This document shows, piece by piece, positions 1 through 10,636 of a stretch of DNA of 64,000 nt. This DNA comes from CAZBBC01 sp964489835 (GTDB lineage Bacteria > Calditrichota > Calditrichia > JAJRVZ01): assembly GCA_964489835.1 (NCBI GenBank), contig CAZBBC010000010.1:1-64000 (forward strand), given 5' to 3'. Under the pieces are notes generated by a model that had not been told where the DNA came from, ran no database searches, and saw only the letters and a list, made by a program, of their open reading frames with translations. How positions within the stretch are numbered: position 1 is the stretch's first letter; every line of letters begins with the position of its first letter. Made by a program: the position numbers and the translations under genes.

Positions 1-94
1 TTGGATATTCGAATTTCGGATTTATTTGCTATTTGGTGCTTGTTATTTGGAATTTATAGAACGAAGATCCTATTATAAATTAAACAAATATACT

Positions 95-907
95 TCATCC
101 CTTATATAATGCTTCTGCCTTTGTCGCCGATGTAACGATCCCTTTTATCATAGCGGAACTAAAGCCCTCGTGTTCCATTTGATTTAGTCCGGCAATGGTA
201 ACTCCCCTGGGGGTTGTTACTTTATCAATCTCAAATTCCGGATGCTGTTTATTTTCGAGTAGCAGAGAAGCCGCACCTTTTGCTGTTTGTGCAGCAATTT
301 TAAGTGCCTTATCCGGGCTGAATCCGATCTCAATACCACCCTGGGAGGCCGCCCGAATTGCTCGCAGAAAAAAGGCGATGCCACAGGCACCCAATGCAGT
401 AGCAGCGCCCATCAGTTCTTCATCAATAACCAAGGAAATACCAATCGTATTAAAGATAGATTTTGCCACTTCTATCGCATTGTTATTAGATCTGTCTGAA
501 GCAAGGCAGGTCATTGATGTACGTATGGCAATAGCTGTATTCGGCATGGCCCTTACGACTGCCACTTTTTTTCGTGTTTTTTTAAGAATCTGCAGAGTGG
601 AGACACCTGTGACAACAGAGATAACAATATGCTTGCCCGCTTTCAATCCTGGGGCAATCTCTTCCAGCAAAATATTTATTTGTTGGGGTTCGACGGCTAT
701 AATAATCACATCCGAGTTCCGAACCGTCTTGAGATTATCAGCGGTTACACTAATACCCTGTTGCTTATAGTGATCCAGTAATTGGACTTTACGTCTTGTC
801 AGTGTAATCCTTTCTGGAGGGAAAAGTCCGGATGCCAACAATCCCTCTGTGATCGACATACCAATACTTCCCGCCCCTAAAATTGCTAATTTTGTATTAA
901 CTTTCAT
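95..907 (-). CDS. proC: Pyrroline-5-carboxylate reductase
   Basis: Makes L-proline from pyrroline-5-carboxylate with NAD(P)H, the last step of proline synthesis, in the cytosol. The protein has 270 residues, the usual ProC length. It opens with a Rossmann nucleotide loop (AILGAGSIGMS, about residues 8-18), and near residues 225-245 carries the family signature region (VTTPRGVTIAGLNQME). The start ATG at 907 has an AAGGA ribosome site about 9 bases upstream. It is the last gene of the minus-strand nitrogen block, 235 bp after gltD; the gap holds a palindromic repeat, so it may have its own promoter. Glutamate made by GltBD upstream is the precursor of proline, which fits the grouping. Confidence 0.93.
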   Translation of the reverse strand: MKVNTKLAILGAGSIGMSITEGLLASGLFPPERITLTRRKVQLLDHYKQQGISVTADNLKTVRNSDVIIIAVEPQQINILLEEIAPGLKAGKHIVISVVTGVSTLQILKKTRKKVAVVRAMPNTAIAIRTSMTCLASDRSNNNAIEVAKSIFNTIGISLVIDEELMGAATALGACGIAFFLRAIRAASQGGIEIGFSPDKALKIAAQTAKGAASLLLENKQHPEFEIDKVTTPRGVTIAGLNQMEHEGFSSAMIKGIVTSATKAEALYKG

Positions 908-978
908 TTTTCTATCCTTGATTTTTAAATTAGTCTGATTAATTCATGAATTTTAGATCTATCATATGGCGACAATTA

Positions 979-1082
979 AGTCTCCCCTTAAAAAAGGGGA
1001 CTAAGGGGATGTAAAACATTTATATAATTTAAAATATTATGTAAAAACAACCCCCTAACCCTCTTTAATAAGGGGGGTTAAC
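979..1082. repeat. C/G-tract inverted repeat, copy A
   Basis: Two C-rich/G-rich hairpins separated by an AT-rich spacer of about 45 bases: CCCCTTAAAAAAGGGG followed by ACTAAGGGGAT on one side, and CCCCCTAACCCTC then AATAAGGGGGG on the other. It lies in the gltD-proC gap. The same architecture recurs at 16328, 23932, 35381 and 40275. This is the most diverged copy. Confidence 0.8.
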
Positions 1083-1142
1083 TCATTGAATTTATATTAC
1101 TTACAGACTTAATTATTTAATTTTATGAATAATTCAGGTTAG

Positions 1143-2570
1143 TTATGTTAAATATTTATCGATCGCATCTGCCGCTTCACGGCCGTGATAAATAGCCTGA
1201 ACAACAAGAGAAGCTCCCGTACAGGAATCACCTGCGGCAAAAACACCGTTAACGGAAGTGACGTAGTCTTTGCTCGTCCGGATATTACCCCGATCCTCAA
1301 ATTCAATCCCCAAATCCCTGAGCAAACGACTATGTTCCAGATGGACAAATCCCATCGCTAAGAATACCAGATCTAATTCAAGTGTAAAACCTGATCCGGG
1401 AATTTCCTTTAGGGATGCTTCCTTTCCATTCGAAGGATTTTCCCATTTTACACGGGCAAAATCTGCAGCATTCAGAACACTGCTTTTACCGGAAAAAGAT
1501 TTTGTAAGAATACCCCAATCACGACTGCATCCTTCCTGATGAGATGAGCTGGATCGCAGTATATTCGGCCAGTTCGGCCAATCCGGATTCCAGGGTTTAT
1601 TCCATTCCTGCGGTTTAGGCAATATCTCAAACTGATAAATTTCTTTGGCTCCTTGACGATTGGCCGTGCCCACACAATCCGATCCGGTGTCCCCTCCCCC
1701 AATTACCAGAACGGTTTTATCCCTGGCTGAGATGATATCTTCTTCGTTCAATTGACCATCCACATACATATTGGACTGCGTCAGGTAATCCATTGCAAAA
1801 TAGATTCCTTGCAGATTTCTTCCCGGGACATCAAGATCACGGGCCTGGGTGGCGCCGGTTGCTATCAAAATGATATCGTATATTTTTTGCAAATAGCGCG
1901 CGGAAAGATCTTCACCGATGTTCACATCAGTTATAAAATTTACTCCTTCCGCTCTCATTTGTGTCAGCCGTCTGTCCAGATACCTCTTCTCCAGCTTGAA
2001 ATCAGGAATACCATACCGTAATAATCCGCCTGGTTTTGGTCCCTTTTCATATACTGTGACGGCATGTCCCGATCGGCATAGCTGCTGGGCAGCAGCCAGC
2101 CCTGCCGGTCCGGACCCTATAATCGCGATACTATTTCCACTGAAATGATCGGGTGGTTTAGGTTTAACCCAACCTTCTCGGAAAGCTCTTTCTATGATTG
2201 CCAGTTCAATTTGTTTAATGGTTACCGGATGGTCATTGATAGCCAGCGTACAGGCTGTCTCACAGGGTGCAGGACATATTCGGCCGGTAAATTCCGGAAA
2301 GTTATTTGTCATTTCCAGTCGCTCATAGGCTTCCTGCCACTGGTTGTTGTAAATTAAATCATTCCATTCCGGTATCAGGTTTACCACCGGACATCCATAC
2401 GATGAATGGCAATAAGGTATCCCACAGTCCATACAACGCGCGCCCTGGAGCGACAATTTTTTACCACTCAAAGATTCTCCAAACTCTTGATAGTGTTTAA
2501 GTCGTTCCTTAACAGGCTGTTCGGTTGCCTTTTCTTTCTTATATTCCAGAAAACCAGTGGTTTTTCCCAT
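1143..2570 (-). CDS. gltD: Glutamate synthase (NADPH) small subunit
   Basis: The NAD(P)H-oxidising flavoprotein subunit of glutamate synthase; it passes electrons to GltB for converting glutamine plus 2-oxoglutarate to two glutamates. 475 residues, the normal size. Seen in order: N-terminal cysteine clusters for Fe-S centres (CMDCGIPYC near residue 46 and CPAPCETAC near residue 99), an FAD-binding GSGPAGLAAA loop near residue 152, and an NADPH-binding GGGDTGSDC loop near residue 292. The start ATG overlaps the gltB stop by one base (TAATG), so translation is probably coupled. Partner and context agree, leaving little doubt. Confidence 0.96.
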   Translation of the reverse strand: MGKTTGFLEYKKEKATEQPVKERLKHYQEFGESLSGKKLSLQGARCMDCGIPYCHSSYGCPVVNLIPEWNDLIYNNQWQEAYERLEMTNNFPEFTGRICPAPCETACTLAINDHPVTIKQIELAIIERAFREGWVKPKPPDHFSGNSIAIIGSGPAGLAAAQQLCRSGHAVTVYEKGPKPGGLLRYGIPDFKLEKRYLDRRLTQMRAEGVNFITDVNIGEDLSARYLQKIYDIILIATGATQARDLDVPGRNLQGIYFAMDYLTQSNMYVDGQLNEEDIISARDKTVLVIGGGDTGSDCVGTANRQGAKEIYQFEILPKPQEWNKPWNPDWPNWPNILRSSSSHQEGCSRDWGILTKSFSGKSSVLNAADFARVKWENPSNGKEASLKEIPGSGFTLELDLVFLAMGFVHLEHSRLLRDLGIEFEDRGNIRTSKDYVTSVNGVFAAGDSCTGASLVVQAIYHGREAADAIDKYLT

Positions 2571-5500
2571 TATAAATATACCTCTTCAGTCATGCCAACG
2601 GTTCCCATTTCTTCGTATTTGCGTTCCTCAATCCTTTCCAACGCCCGACGATAATCCACCGGCATCACTTTCACAAAATAGGGTAACATATCGTCCCAGT
2701 TATCTAAAATCCCTTCCGCATATTTGCTGCCGGTATACCTGACATGATTTTCAATAGTCACACGTAAAAATTCTTCATCCGTGCCGTCGTTGACCGGTTC
2801 GATATCAACCATCTCCAGGTTACAACGTGTATCAAACAACTGATTTTCATCAAGCACATAGGCAATGCCTCCACTCATTCCAGCCGCAAAATTTACGCCG
2901 GTCTTGCCAAGCACAATCACCCGACCCCCGGTCATATATTCACACCCATGATCTCCGACGCCTTCAACCACAGCAATAGTTCCACTATTGCGGACGCAAA
3001 AACGTTCCCCTGCTTTACCGTGGATGTAGACTTCGCCACTGGTTGCTCCAAAAAGATTCACATTACCGGTTATAATATTCTTTTGCGGCAAAAAAGTTGA
3101 TTCTCTCGGCGGATACAATACGATTTTACCACCGGATAGCCCTTTTCCCAGATAATCGTTGGCATCACCTTCGAGTTCAAAAGTAATACCTTGGGCGAGA
3201 AACGCCCCGAAACTTTGCCCGGCAGAACCCTTAAATTTTGCCTTAATTGTATCCACCGGCAATCCTTTTGAACCATATCGTTTAGAAACTTCTCCGCTAA
3301 GCGTAGCGCCTGTCGAGCGGTTGAAATTACGAATGGATTTATTGATCAAAACAGGTGTTTTATCTGTAAGAGCCGGTCGGCACTCTTTGATGAGTTCACC
3401 ATCAAGCGATAAAGAAAAATCATGTTGCTGTTCTGCCATGCACCTTCGGGGAACATCCATGGTTTTTGAAGGCATATAGAGTACTTTAGATAAATCCAAC
3501 CCTCTCGATTTATAATGATCGATGGCATCATTAACCTCAAGCAGATCAACCCGTCCAACCATTTCATCAAAAGTCCTGAAACCTAAATCAGCCATATATT
3601 CACGGACTTCCTGGGCAATAAAACGCATGAAATTAATAACATACTCTGGTTTCCCCATGAATCGTTTACGGAGGACAGGATTTTGTGTCGCCACACCGAC
3701 GGGACACGTGTTCAGATGGCATTTACGCATCATTATACAACCCAGTGTTACCAGGGCGGCCGTTCCGAAACCAAATTCTTCGGCACCAAGTAAAGCGCCT
3801 ATAAGCACATCACGGCCGGTCTTGAGCTGACCATCAACCTGAATACGAATCCGGCCGCGTAACTGATTCATCACCAATACTTGCTGAGTTTCGGACAGAC
3901 CTATTTCCCAGCTGGATCCGGCGTACTTGATCGAAGAAATTGGTGAAGCTCCTGTCCCGCCATCGCCGCCACTGATGAGGACCATTTCTGCTTTTGCTTT
4001 CGCCACGCCGGCTGCAACAGTTCCAACACCAACCTCAGAAACCAGTTTGACTGAGATTCGTGCTGCCGGATTGGCACTTTTCAGATCAAATATTAACTGT
4101 GACAGATCCTCGATAGAGTAAATATCATGATGCGGTGGTGGTGAAATAAGCATAACCCCCGGGGTCGAATGACGGACTCTGGCAATGGTTTCATCTACTT
4201 TAAATCCAGGTAATTGTCCGCCCTCACCCGGTTTGGCACCTTGTGCTATTTTGATCTGTAATTCTTCAGCGTTAATTAGATAATTACTGGTAACACCAAA
4301 TCTTGCTGAAGCGACCTGTTTGACTTTACTTTTGGTAGAGTCACCATTTTCCAGTTGAATAAGCCGGTCTTCACTTTCGCCGCCCTCACCCGAATTACTT
4401 TTTGCCCCGATACGGTTCATGGCGATGGCCAGGGTTTCGTGAGCCTCTTTACTGATCGAGCCAAAAGACATAGCAGAAGTAACAAATCTTTTGATAATTG
4501 ATTCTACCGGTTCAACTTCATCAATAGAAATGGGATTTCCTTCTTTCAGTTTAAACAGTCCACGCAGCGTGCACAAACCTTTGGAAATATCATTTATTTC
4601 TCCGGAATAGGCTTTAAACTTTTCATAATCAGCCATTCGTACTGCCTGATGCAGAAAAACAATTGCTTCCGGTGAAAAAAGATGTCGTTCTCCACCACTC
4701 CGGTAAGCATAATTTCCGCCGGAATCAAGTAAAATGTTTGAGTTCTGTTTTCTCTTAAAGGCTTTGAAATGACGGGAGAGCGTTTCCTTTTCAACCTCTT
4801 TAAGACCGATACCACCAATACGAGATGCAGTCCCCGGGAAATATGTCTCGACAAATACATCTTTTAAGCCTACAGCTTCATAGGTTTGTGAGTGGCGGTA
4901 TCCACGTAACGTCGAAATACCCATCTTTGACATGACCTTCAATAAGCCTTTATTCACTGCTGTGATATAATGCATGGTAGCTGTCGGCAAAGATAACGAA
5001 TGATTTAGATATCCTCGATTTTGTAAATCAACAACCGATTCAAACACAAGATAGGGATTAACACCACTGGCACCATAAGAAAGCAAAGTCGCAAAATGAT
5101 GAACCTCCCGCGCCTCGCCTGTTTCAAGTATCAATGCTGTCAGTCGTCGTTTACCGCTCCGAACCAGATGATGATGTACTTTGGATATAGCTAATAGCGC
5201 CGGTATGGCAGCCATCCCGGCACTAATCTCACGATCACTAAGGATGATCATTGAAAATCCTTCATCAACCATCCTTTCTGTTTCCAAGCATAACTTTTGC
5301 AAACCCTTTTCAAGACATCCCGCTTCTGCCTCGAAAAGAATGGGTACGACACCGACTCGGAATCCCGGCATATTTGAATTTTTTAGACGATCAATGTCCT
5401 CATTAGTTAATGTTGGGTTTGAAAGTTTTAACTGGCAGCAATGTTGCGGCGATTCCTCTAAAAGATTATGCTGTCTGCCCACAAAACTGGATAGGGACAT

Positions 5501-7093
5501 CACCAGGGTCTCCCTGTAGGGATCAATCGGCGGGTTGGTAACCTGAGCAAACCTTTGCCGGAAGTAATTATATAAAAGTTGTGGCTGCTCGGATAAAATG
5601 GCCAGTGCAGCGTCATTACCCATAGATCCGATTGGCTCCTGCGAATTTTTCACCATTGGTGTGATTATAACTTTCAGGTCTTCCAGTGTATAACCAAAGG
5701 TGTGTTGACGAATCGATAGACCCGTTCCATCTAAATTTATTTTTGCCGGAACCTGAAACAGTCCTTTGAGTTCGATCCTGTTTTCCTCCAGCCAGCGCCG
5801 GTAAGGTTTCCAGCGGGAAATGGCTGATTTAATTTCATTATTACGGATTACACGTTTGCGTTCCGTATCAACCAAAAACATTTTTCCAGGCCCTAATTTT
5901 CCTTTTTCACGAACATCTGCCGGGTCAATATCCAGTACCCCGGTTTCTGATGCCATCACAACCTTTCCACTTTTGGTAATAAGATAGCGTAACGGACGGA
6001 GACCATTTCGATCTAAATGGGCACCAATTTTTACCCCATCGCAAAATGTAAAAGCCGCCGGACCATCCCATGGATCCATAATAGACATGTGATATTCATA
6101 GAATGCTCTCTTATCCTGACTGATATGATATTGGAGACCGAAAGACTCAGGCACCATCATCATCATCGCATGTTCCATTGCGCGTCCGCCCATTGTTAGT
6201 AACTCAAATACATTATCAAAGATGGCAGAATCACTGGCTTTCACATTTAGTATCGGAAACAATTTTTCAATATCATCACCAAACAGAGGTGAAGATAATG
6301 TATCGTCTCTGATCATTATTTTATTAATATTGCCACGCAGTGTATTGATTTCACCGTTGTGTGCAATAAATCGAAAAGGCTGGGCTAAAGGCCAGGAAGG
6401 AAAAGTGTTTGTACTATACCGCTGGTGTACCATGGAGATAGCACTAATAAAATCAATATCCTTCAGATCTGGGTAAAAAGCTGCAAATTGGATCGACACA
6501 AACATGCCTTTATAGATAATGGTCCGCCTGGATAAAGACGGAATACTGAATTCGTCCATTCCCCAACCCAATTTATTGGCTTCATTTTCAAGACATTTTC
6601 TCAGAATGTAATATTTACGGTCAAGGACATCGCCTTTCAGCCCCTTAAATGAAATAAAAACCTGTCGGAAGGCAGGCATCGACTCACGGGCAATTTCTCC
6701 CAGACAATCAGGATTAGTGGGAACCTGGCGCCATCCTAAAACAGTCCCCCCTTCACGTTCTGTTATGCCTGAAATCATTTCACAGGCTTTTTGCAGTTTT
6801 TCTTTATCCTGGGGTAAAAAAAGAAAACCGACTCCGTACAGACCTTCTGCCGGCAATTCAAAATCAAGCACTTTGCGAAAGAATTGATCTGGAATTTGTA
6901 AGAGCATCCCCGCACCATCGCCTGTTTTTTGGTCGCTTCCAACCGCTCCACGATGCTCCAGATTATGTAAAACCGTCAGTCCATCCTCAATGATATAATG
7001 ACACCGGTCTCCATTAATATTTACAACAAATCCCACGCCACAAGCATCGTGTTCATAGAATGGATCATATAATCCTTGTTTATTTTTTCCCAT
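2570..7093 (-). CDS. gltB: Glutamate synthase large subunit
   Basis: The ferredoxin/NADPH-type GOGAT large chain, 1507 residues, full length. The N-terminal glutamine amidotransferase domain has its catalytic cysteine at residue 18 (EHDACGVGF); the preceding residues are presumably removed as a short propeptide. The central and FMN-binding synthase domains follow, with a 3Fe-4S cluster motif (CIMMRKCHLNTCPVGVATQ, about residue 1130), and then the C-terminal GXGXG beta-helix domain. It hydrolyses glutamine and channels ammonia to 2-oxoglutarate. It lies 180 bp downstream of argH and is directly followed by gltD. That gap contains a small hairpin (GATGCT/AGCATC near 7155) but no clear terminator. 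Confidence 0.97.
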   Translation of the reverse strand: MGKNKQGLYDPFYEHDACGVGFVVNINGDRCHYIIEDGLTVLHNLEHRGAVGSDQKTGDGAGMLLQIPDQFFRKVLDFELPAEGLYGVGFLFLPQDKEKLQKACEMISGITEREGGTVLGWRQVPTNPDCLGEIARESMPAFRQVFISFKGLKGDVLDRKYYILRKCLENEANKLGWGMDEFSIPSLSRRTIIYKGMFVSIQFAAFYPDLKDIDFISAISMVHQRYSTNTFPSWPLAQPFRFIAHNGEINTLRGNINKIMIRDDTLSSPLFGDDIEKLFPILNVKASDSAIFDNVFELLTMGGRAMEHAMMMMVPESFGLQYHISQDKRAFYEYHMSIMDPWDGPAAFTFCDGVKIGAHLDRNGLRPLRYLITKSGKVVMASETGVLDIDPADVREKGKLGPGKMFLVDTERKRVIRNNEIKSAISRWKPYRRWLEENRIELKGLFQVPAKINLDGTGLSIRQHTFGYTLEDLKVIITPMVKNSQEPIGSMGNDAALAILSEQPQLLYNYFRQRFAQVTNPPIDPYRETLVMSLSSFVGRQHNLLEESPQHCCQLKLSNPTLTNEDIDRLKNSNMPGFRVGVVPILFEAEAGCLEKGLQKLCLETERMVDEGFSMIILSDREISAGMAAIPALLAISKVHHHLVRSGKRRLTALILETGEAREVHHFATLLSYGASGVNPYLVFESVVDLQNRGYLNHSLSLPTATMHYITAVNKGLLKVMSKMGISTLRGYRHSQTYEAVGLKDVFVETYFPGTASRIGGIGLKEVEKETLSRHFKAFKRKQNSNILLDSGGNYAYRSGGERHLFSPEAIVFLHQAVRMADYEKFKAYSGEINDISKGLCTLRGLFKLKEGNPISIDEVEPVESIIKRFVTSAMSFGSISKEAHETLAIAMNRIGAKSNSGEGGESEDRLIQLENGDSTKSKVKQVASARFGVTSNYLINAEELQIKIAQGAKPGEGGQLPGFKVDETIARVRHSTPGVMLISPPPHHDIYSIEDLSQLIFDLKSANPAARISVKLVSEVGVGTVAAGVAKAKAEMVLISGGDGGTGASPISSIKYAGSSWEIGLSETQQVLVMNQLRGRIRIQVDGQLKTGRDVLIGALLGAEEFGFGTAALVTLGCIMMRKCHLNTCPVGVATQNPVLRKRFMGKPEYVINFMRFIAQEVREYMADLGFRTFDEMVGRVDLLEVNDAIDHYKSRGLDLSKVLYMPSKTMDVPRRCMAEQQHDFSLSLDGELIKECRPALTDKTPVLINKSIRNFNRSTGATLSGEVSKRYGSKGLPVDTIKAKFKGSAGQSFGAFLAQGITFELEGDANDYLGKGLSGGKIVLYPPRESTFLPQKNIITGNVNLFGATSGEVYIHGKAGERFCVRNSGTIAVVEGVGDHGCEYMTGGRVIVLGKTGVNFAAGMSGGIAYVLDENQLFDTRCNLEMVDIEPVNDGTDEEFLRVTIENHVRYTGSKYAEGILDNWDDMLPYFVKVMPVDYRRALERIEERKYEEMGTVGMTEEVYL

Positions 7094-7273
7094 CCGTTAT
7101 TCCTGTATACTGCTATGTCTGAAAATTCTGTATTTCTCTTAACGAACCGATGATGCTATTTAGCATCGTTTTGTTATCAATTCGTTCTTATTTATTAGGG
7201 GACCACATGATCTATTATAAATGAAACTCGGTTTCAACAAATATAAGTCCCTTTCCTGCGCCCGGTAAGAGTT

Positions 7274-8614
7274 TTATCCCTCCAGCAGTTTATCCAGCGC
7301 CTGATCGGCCTTATCAAAATTAAAGCTACTCAGTACTTTATTCATTGCCACTTTTATCTGTTTATTACAAAGATTTCCGATACTTCCTTCGTGCGTGTAA
7401 GACATTTCGATCGGTTTCTTAAATTGCCCACTTTCGATTACTGCTGCCACTTTATCATAAGCTTCCCGAAATGGCATACCTTGCATGACCAGGCGATTTA
7501 TTTCTTCTACACTAAATATATTTGAATACTTTTCCTCTTTGAGTATATTATCACGTACTTTAATGTTTTTTAATGCATGACTCAACATCTGGAGACAGTC
7601 TTTTATCTCAAAAATTGCCGGTATAAAATTTTCCTTAATAATTTGTAAATCCCGGTGATAACCGGACATTAAATTTGTAGTTATCATCATTATTTCATTG
7701 GGTAATACTTTCATACGGTTACATTTTGCTCTGATTAATTCGAATAAATCGGGATTTTTCTTGTGCGGCATGATGCTTGAACCGGTTGTCATCTCATCCG
7801 GGAAGGAAATGAAATTATAATTCGGAGAAATAAAAAGAATAATATCTGTAGCTATCCGGGCACATGTATCGGCTAGTGATGCCACTGATTGACTGGTGAC
7901 TCTTTCACTTTTTCCCCGCCCGATCTGTGCATACATTGAATTATAATTCATATCATCAAAGCCCAATAATTCTGTTGTCATTTTTCGATTTAGCGGAAAA
8001 GATGAACCATAACCGGCTGCTGATCCCAATGGATTTTTATTGACAATTTTATATGCAGCCGCTAGTTGAATCAAATCATCCACCAGACTCTCCGCAAAGG
8101 CAGCAAACCACATACCAAAGGAAGATGGCATGGCTGCCTGTGTGTGCGTATACCCAGGCATTCCCACTGCTTTATAGCGTTCACTCAACATTATCAATTC
8201 ATTGAATAATTCTGTAGATCCATTTACGATGTTCTTTATCTCCCGTCGTATAAACATTTTTAAATCCAATAGCACCTGATCATTGCGTGAACGTCCGCTA
8301 TGAATTTTCTTACCAATATTTCCAAGTCTTTCAGTGAGGGCCAATTCGATCTGGGAATGAATATCTTCGATCCCTTCTTCAATTTTAAAATTCTTATCGC
8401 TGATTTCATAATATATTTCTACAAGTCCTTTTTTTAAGGCCTGTAGTTCATCACCTGTTAATAAATCCACGGAATGAAGCATCGTAATATGCGCGATTGA
8501 ACCGATCACATCGAATTCCGCAAGATACATATCCAGGTCGTTATCGCGTCCGATGGTAAACCCTTCAATCCCTTTATCCAGCTTTGTTTCTTTTTCCCAG
8601 AGTTTCTTTTTCAT
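7274..8614 (-). CDS. argH: Argininosuccinate lyase
   Basis: Splits argininosuccinate into arginine and fumarate, the last step of arginine synthesis. 446 residues, the usual size. The fumarase/aspartase superfamily signature GSSIMPHKKNPD is present about residue 278, and the first conserved block (GRSRNDQVLLDL) about residue 108. It begins 12 bp after the argE-like stop, within the arg operon; no strong Shine-Dalgarno is seen, so it may rely on coupling to the gene before it. Confidence 0.95.
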   Translation of the reverse strand: MKKKLWEKETKLDKGIEGFTIGRDNDLDMYLAEFDVIGSIAHITMLHSVDLLTGDELQALKKGLVEIYYEISDKNFKIEEGIEDIHSQIELALTERLGNIGKKIHSGRSRNDQVLLDLKMFIRREIKNIVNGSTELFNELIMLSERYKAVGMPGYTHTQAAMPSSFGMWFAAFAESLVDDLIQLAAAYKIVNKNPLGSAAGYGSSFPLNRKMTTELLGFDDMNYNSMYAQIGRGKSERVTSQSVASLADTCARIATDIILFISPNYNFISFPDEMTTGSSIMPHKKNPDLFELIRAKCNRMKVLPNEIMMITTNLMSGYHRDLQIIKENFIPAIFEIKDCLQMLSHALKNIKVRDNILKEEKYSNIFSVEEINRLVMQGMPFREAYDKVAAVIESGQFKKPIEMSYTHEGSIGNLCNKQIKVAMNKVLSSFNFDKADQALDKLLEG

Positions 8615-8626
8615 TGTAAACTTATT

Positions 8627-9694
8627 TCATTTTTTTAGAAAATTTGTAAAAAGATCAATATATACTTTTATCCCCTCTTCGATTTCTGAAATATATACGA
8701 ATTCATCCGCCGTGTGCGAACGCTCCGACATTCCAGGTCCTATTTTAACGGATGGTGCGTTAATAAACGTCTGATCGGAAAGGGTCGGCGATCCAAAAGT
8801 ATGAATCCCTGCCTGCAATGCAACCTTAACAAACGGATGATTTTCAGAAATTTTTGACGGATTAAGATCAAGCGACGGTTCAGCAACTGTACTGGCCGTA
8901 TATCCCCTGATAACATCAAGAATTTCCTTATTCGAGTATACATCCGTTGTACGGATATCAACGGTAAAATCACAACGATCCGGAATAACGTTATGCTGGG
9001 ATCCTGCCTGAATCATTGTTACGGTCATCTTAACCGGACCAAGCAAAGATGAAGTCTTGGGAAATTCAAACGAACTAAACCATCGGATATCTTCGATTGC
9101 ATTTAAGATGGCGTTTTCTCCTATATCCCGCGCTGCATGCCCGGACACACCTTTTACCTGACAACGCAATACCATCAATCCCTTTTCAGCTATCGCCATT
9201 TTCATACCCGTCGGTTCACCAACAACTGCCAAACTAATACCGCCAATCTCAGAAAGTATCGCACGAATTCCTTTAATACCGGAATTTTCCTCTTCTCCTG
9301 TAACTGCCAGAACCAGATTGTGGTTCAGATCCTGCCGATCATAAAAATATTTAAAAACGGCCATTAATGAAACCAGGGAGGCACCGTCATCATTACTTCC
9401 CAATCCAATCAATTTACCATCCCTGAGAATTGGTTGAAAAGGATTCACCGTCCAGCCAGCGCTAGCTTTTACCGTATCATGATGTGAGTTCAAGAGTATC
9501 GTTGGTTTTTCCGGACGGTAATCACGATTAAAAGCATAGATGTTATTATGCTTGCGTTGGGTCTTAATGCCTGCAGATTCCAATGACTTTTTTATGATTT
9601 CTGCCGTTTTACTTTCTTCCCCACTAAGAGACGGGGTAGAAATCAGATCCTTGAGCAGGCTAACAGACGTGTTGAATAATTCATTAATCATCAT
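8627..9694 (-). CDS. argE: ArgE/DapE-family deacylase, arginine pathway
   Basis: An M20-family metallohydrolase of 355 residues. Metal and catalytic motifs are visible: NSHHDTVK near residue 70, GLGSNDDGASL near residue 98, GEEENSG near residue 132 and GEPTG near residue 157. Placement between argB and argH says it removes the N-acyl group in arginine synthesis. Its sequence resembles Bacteroidota enzymes, where the substrate is N-acetylcitrulline (or a succinyl form) rather than acetylornithine; which one applies here cannot be told from sequence alone. Start: two adjacent ATGs (9694, 9691). The gap to argB is 11 bp. Confidence 0.85.
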   Translation of the reverse strand: MMINELFNTSVSLLKDLISTPSLSGEESKTAEIIKKSLESAGIKTQRKHNNIYAFNRDYRPEKPTILLNSHHDTVKASAGWTVNPFQPILRDGKLIGLGSNDDGASLVSLMAVFKYFYDRQDLNHNLVLAVTGEEENSGIKGIRAILSEIGGISLAVVGEPTGMKMAIAEKGLMVLRCQVKGVSGHAARDIGENAILNAIEDIRWFSSFEFPKTSSLLGPVKMTVTMIQAGSQHNVIPDRCDFTVDIRTTDVYSNKEILDVIRGYTASTVAEPSLDLNPSKISENHPFVKVALQAGIHTFGSPTLSDQTFINAPSVKIGPGMSERSHTADEFVYISEIEEGIKVYIDLFTNFLKK

Positions 9695-9705
9695 GTTTCT
9701 TCGGA

Positions 9706-10497
9706 TTATTCTAAAAAAATTCGTGTACCTTTGCGATTATCAAGGCGGAATATATCTGTTAATGAATGGAAATGTGTGATATACACATTCCCGACACCCC
9801 CTCTGAGCGCCCTGAATGCATTGTCAATTTTTGGTATCATTCCGGCGGAAATAATTCCTTCTTTCTTCAATCGAGTATAATTTTGGGTATTAATCGAGGG
9901 TACAACCGAATTTTCATCATTGATATTTTTTAAGACACCCTGTTTTTCAAAGCAGAAAACCAGATCTACAGCAAATTTATCGGCAAGGGCCATGCCTAAT
10001 TCTGTTGTGATAGAGTCGGCATTGGTATTCAATAGTTGCCCTTTACCGTCATGGGTGAGGGCACAAAACACCGGTACCATTTTAAAATTGATTAATTTAA
10101 TGATTATTTCTGTATTCACACGGATGATATCACCCACAAAACCGTAATCGATATCAACCACGGGTCGCTTTTCAGCCAGGAGCGTATTACAATCAGCCCC
10201 ACTCAATCCGATGGTCTGACAGTCCATTCCCTGCAGTATAGCCACAATATTTTTATTAATTAAACCGGCATAAACCATTTGCACAACTTTTAATGATTCC
10301 GCATCAGTAATCCGGCGACCGTCAATCATTTTTGAAGTGATATTATATTTCTTAGAAAATTTTGTAGCTGTTTTACCACCCCCATGGACAAGAATTTTTG
10401 GGGAATCTACATTAGCAAAAGCTTTTAGAAAATTCTTTAATTCTATTTTGTTTTCAACAACCTGCCCACCTATTTTTATAATCCTTAGCCTTTTCAT
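9706..10497 (-). CDS. argB: N-acylglutamate kinase
   Basis: Phosphorylates N-acetylglutamate (or N-succinylglutamate), the second step of arginine synthesis. 263 residues, an amino-acid kinase fold: N-terminal KIGGQV, the GGGK loop (VHGGGKTATKF, about residue 38) and an NTNADS motif near residue 158. The run KRPVVDIDYGFVGDI is typical of Bacteroidota ArgB proteins, some of which prefer succinylglutamate. It is followed after 11 bp by argE and preceded by a 139-bp gap after thrA. Confidence 0.92.
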   Translation of the reverse strand: MKRLRIIKIGGQVVENKIELKNFLKAFANVDSPKILVHGGGKTATKFSKKYNITSKMIDGRRITDAESLKVVQMVYAGLINKNIVAILQGMDCQTIGLSGADCNTLLAEKRPVVDIDYGFVGDIIRVNTEIIIKLINFKMVPVFCALTHDGKGQLLNTNADSITTELGMALADKFAVDLVFCFEKQGVLKNINDENSVVPSINTQNYTRLKKEGIISAGMIPKIDNAFRALRGGVGNVYITHFHSLTDIFRLDNRKGTRIFLE

Positions 10498-10636
10498 CTT
10501 TTATCGCCTTTTACCAAACGCAAGGATGTTGTCAACGATTTAAATTTTTATCGTCACCTTCAATTAATTTTCAAAATATCCCTATGCGATATAATGAAAT
10601 CTTGAGATCCATGTTTGCAAATAGAAAATATCCCGA

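Noticed and set aside
195..770. 191-codon plus-strand open frame opposite proC
   Set aside because: Shadow of proC on the other strand; no ribosome site and no family resemblance.
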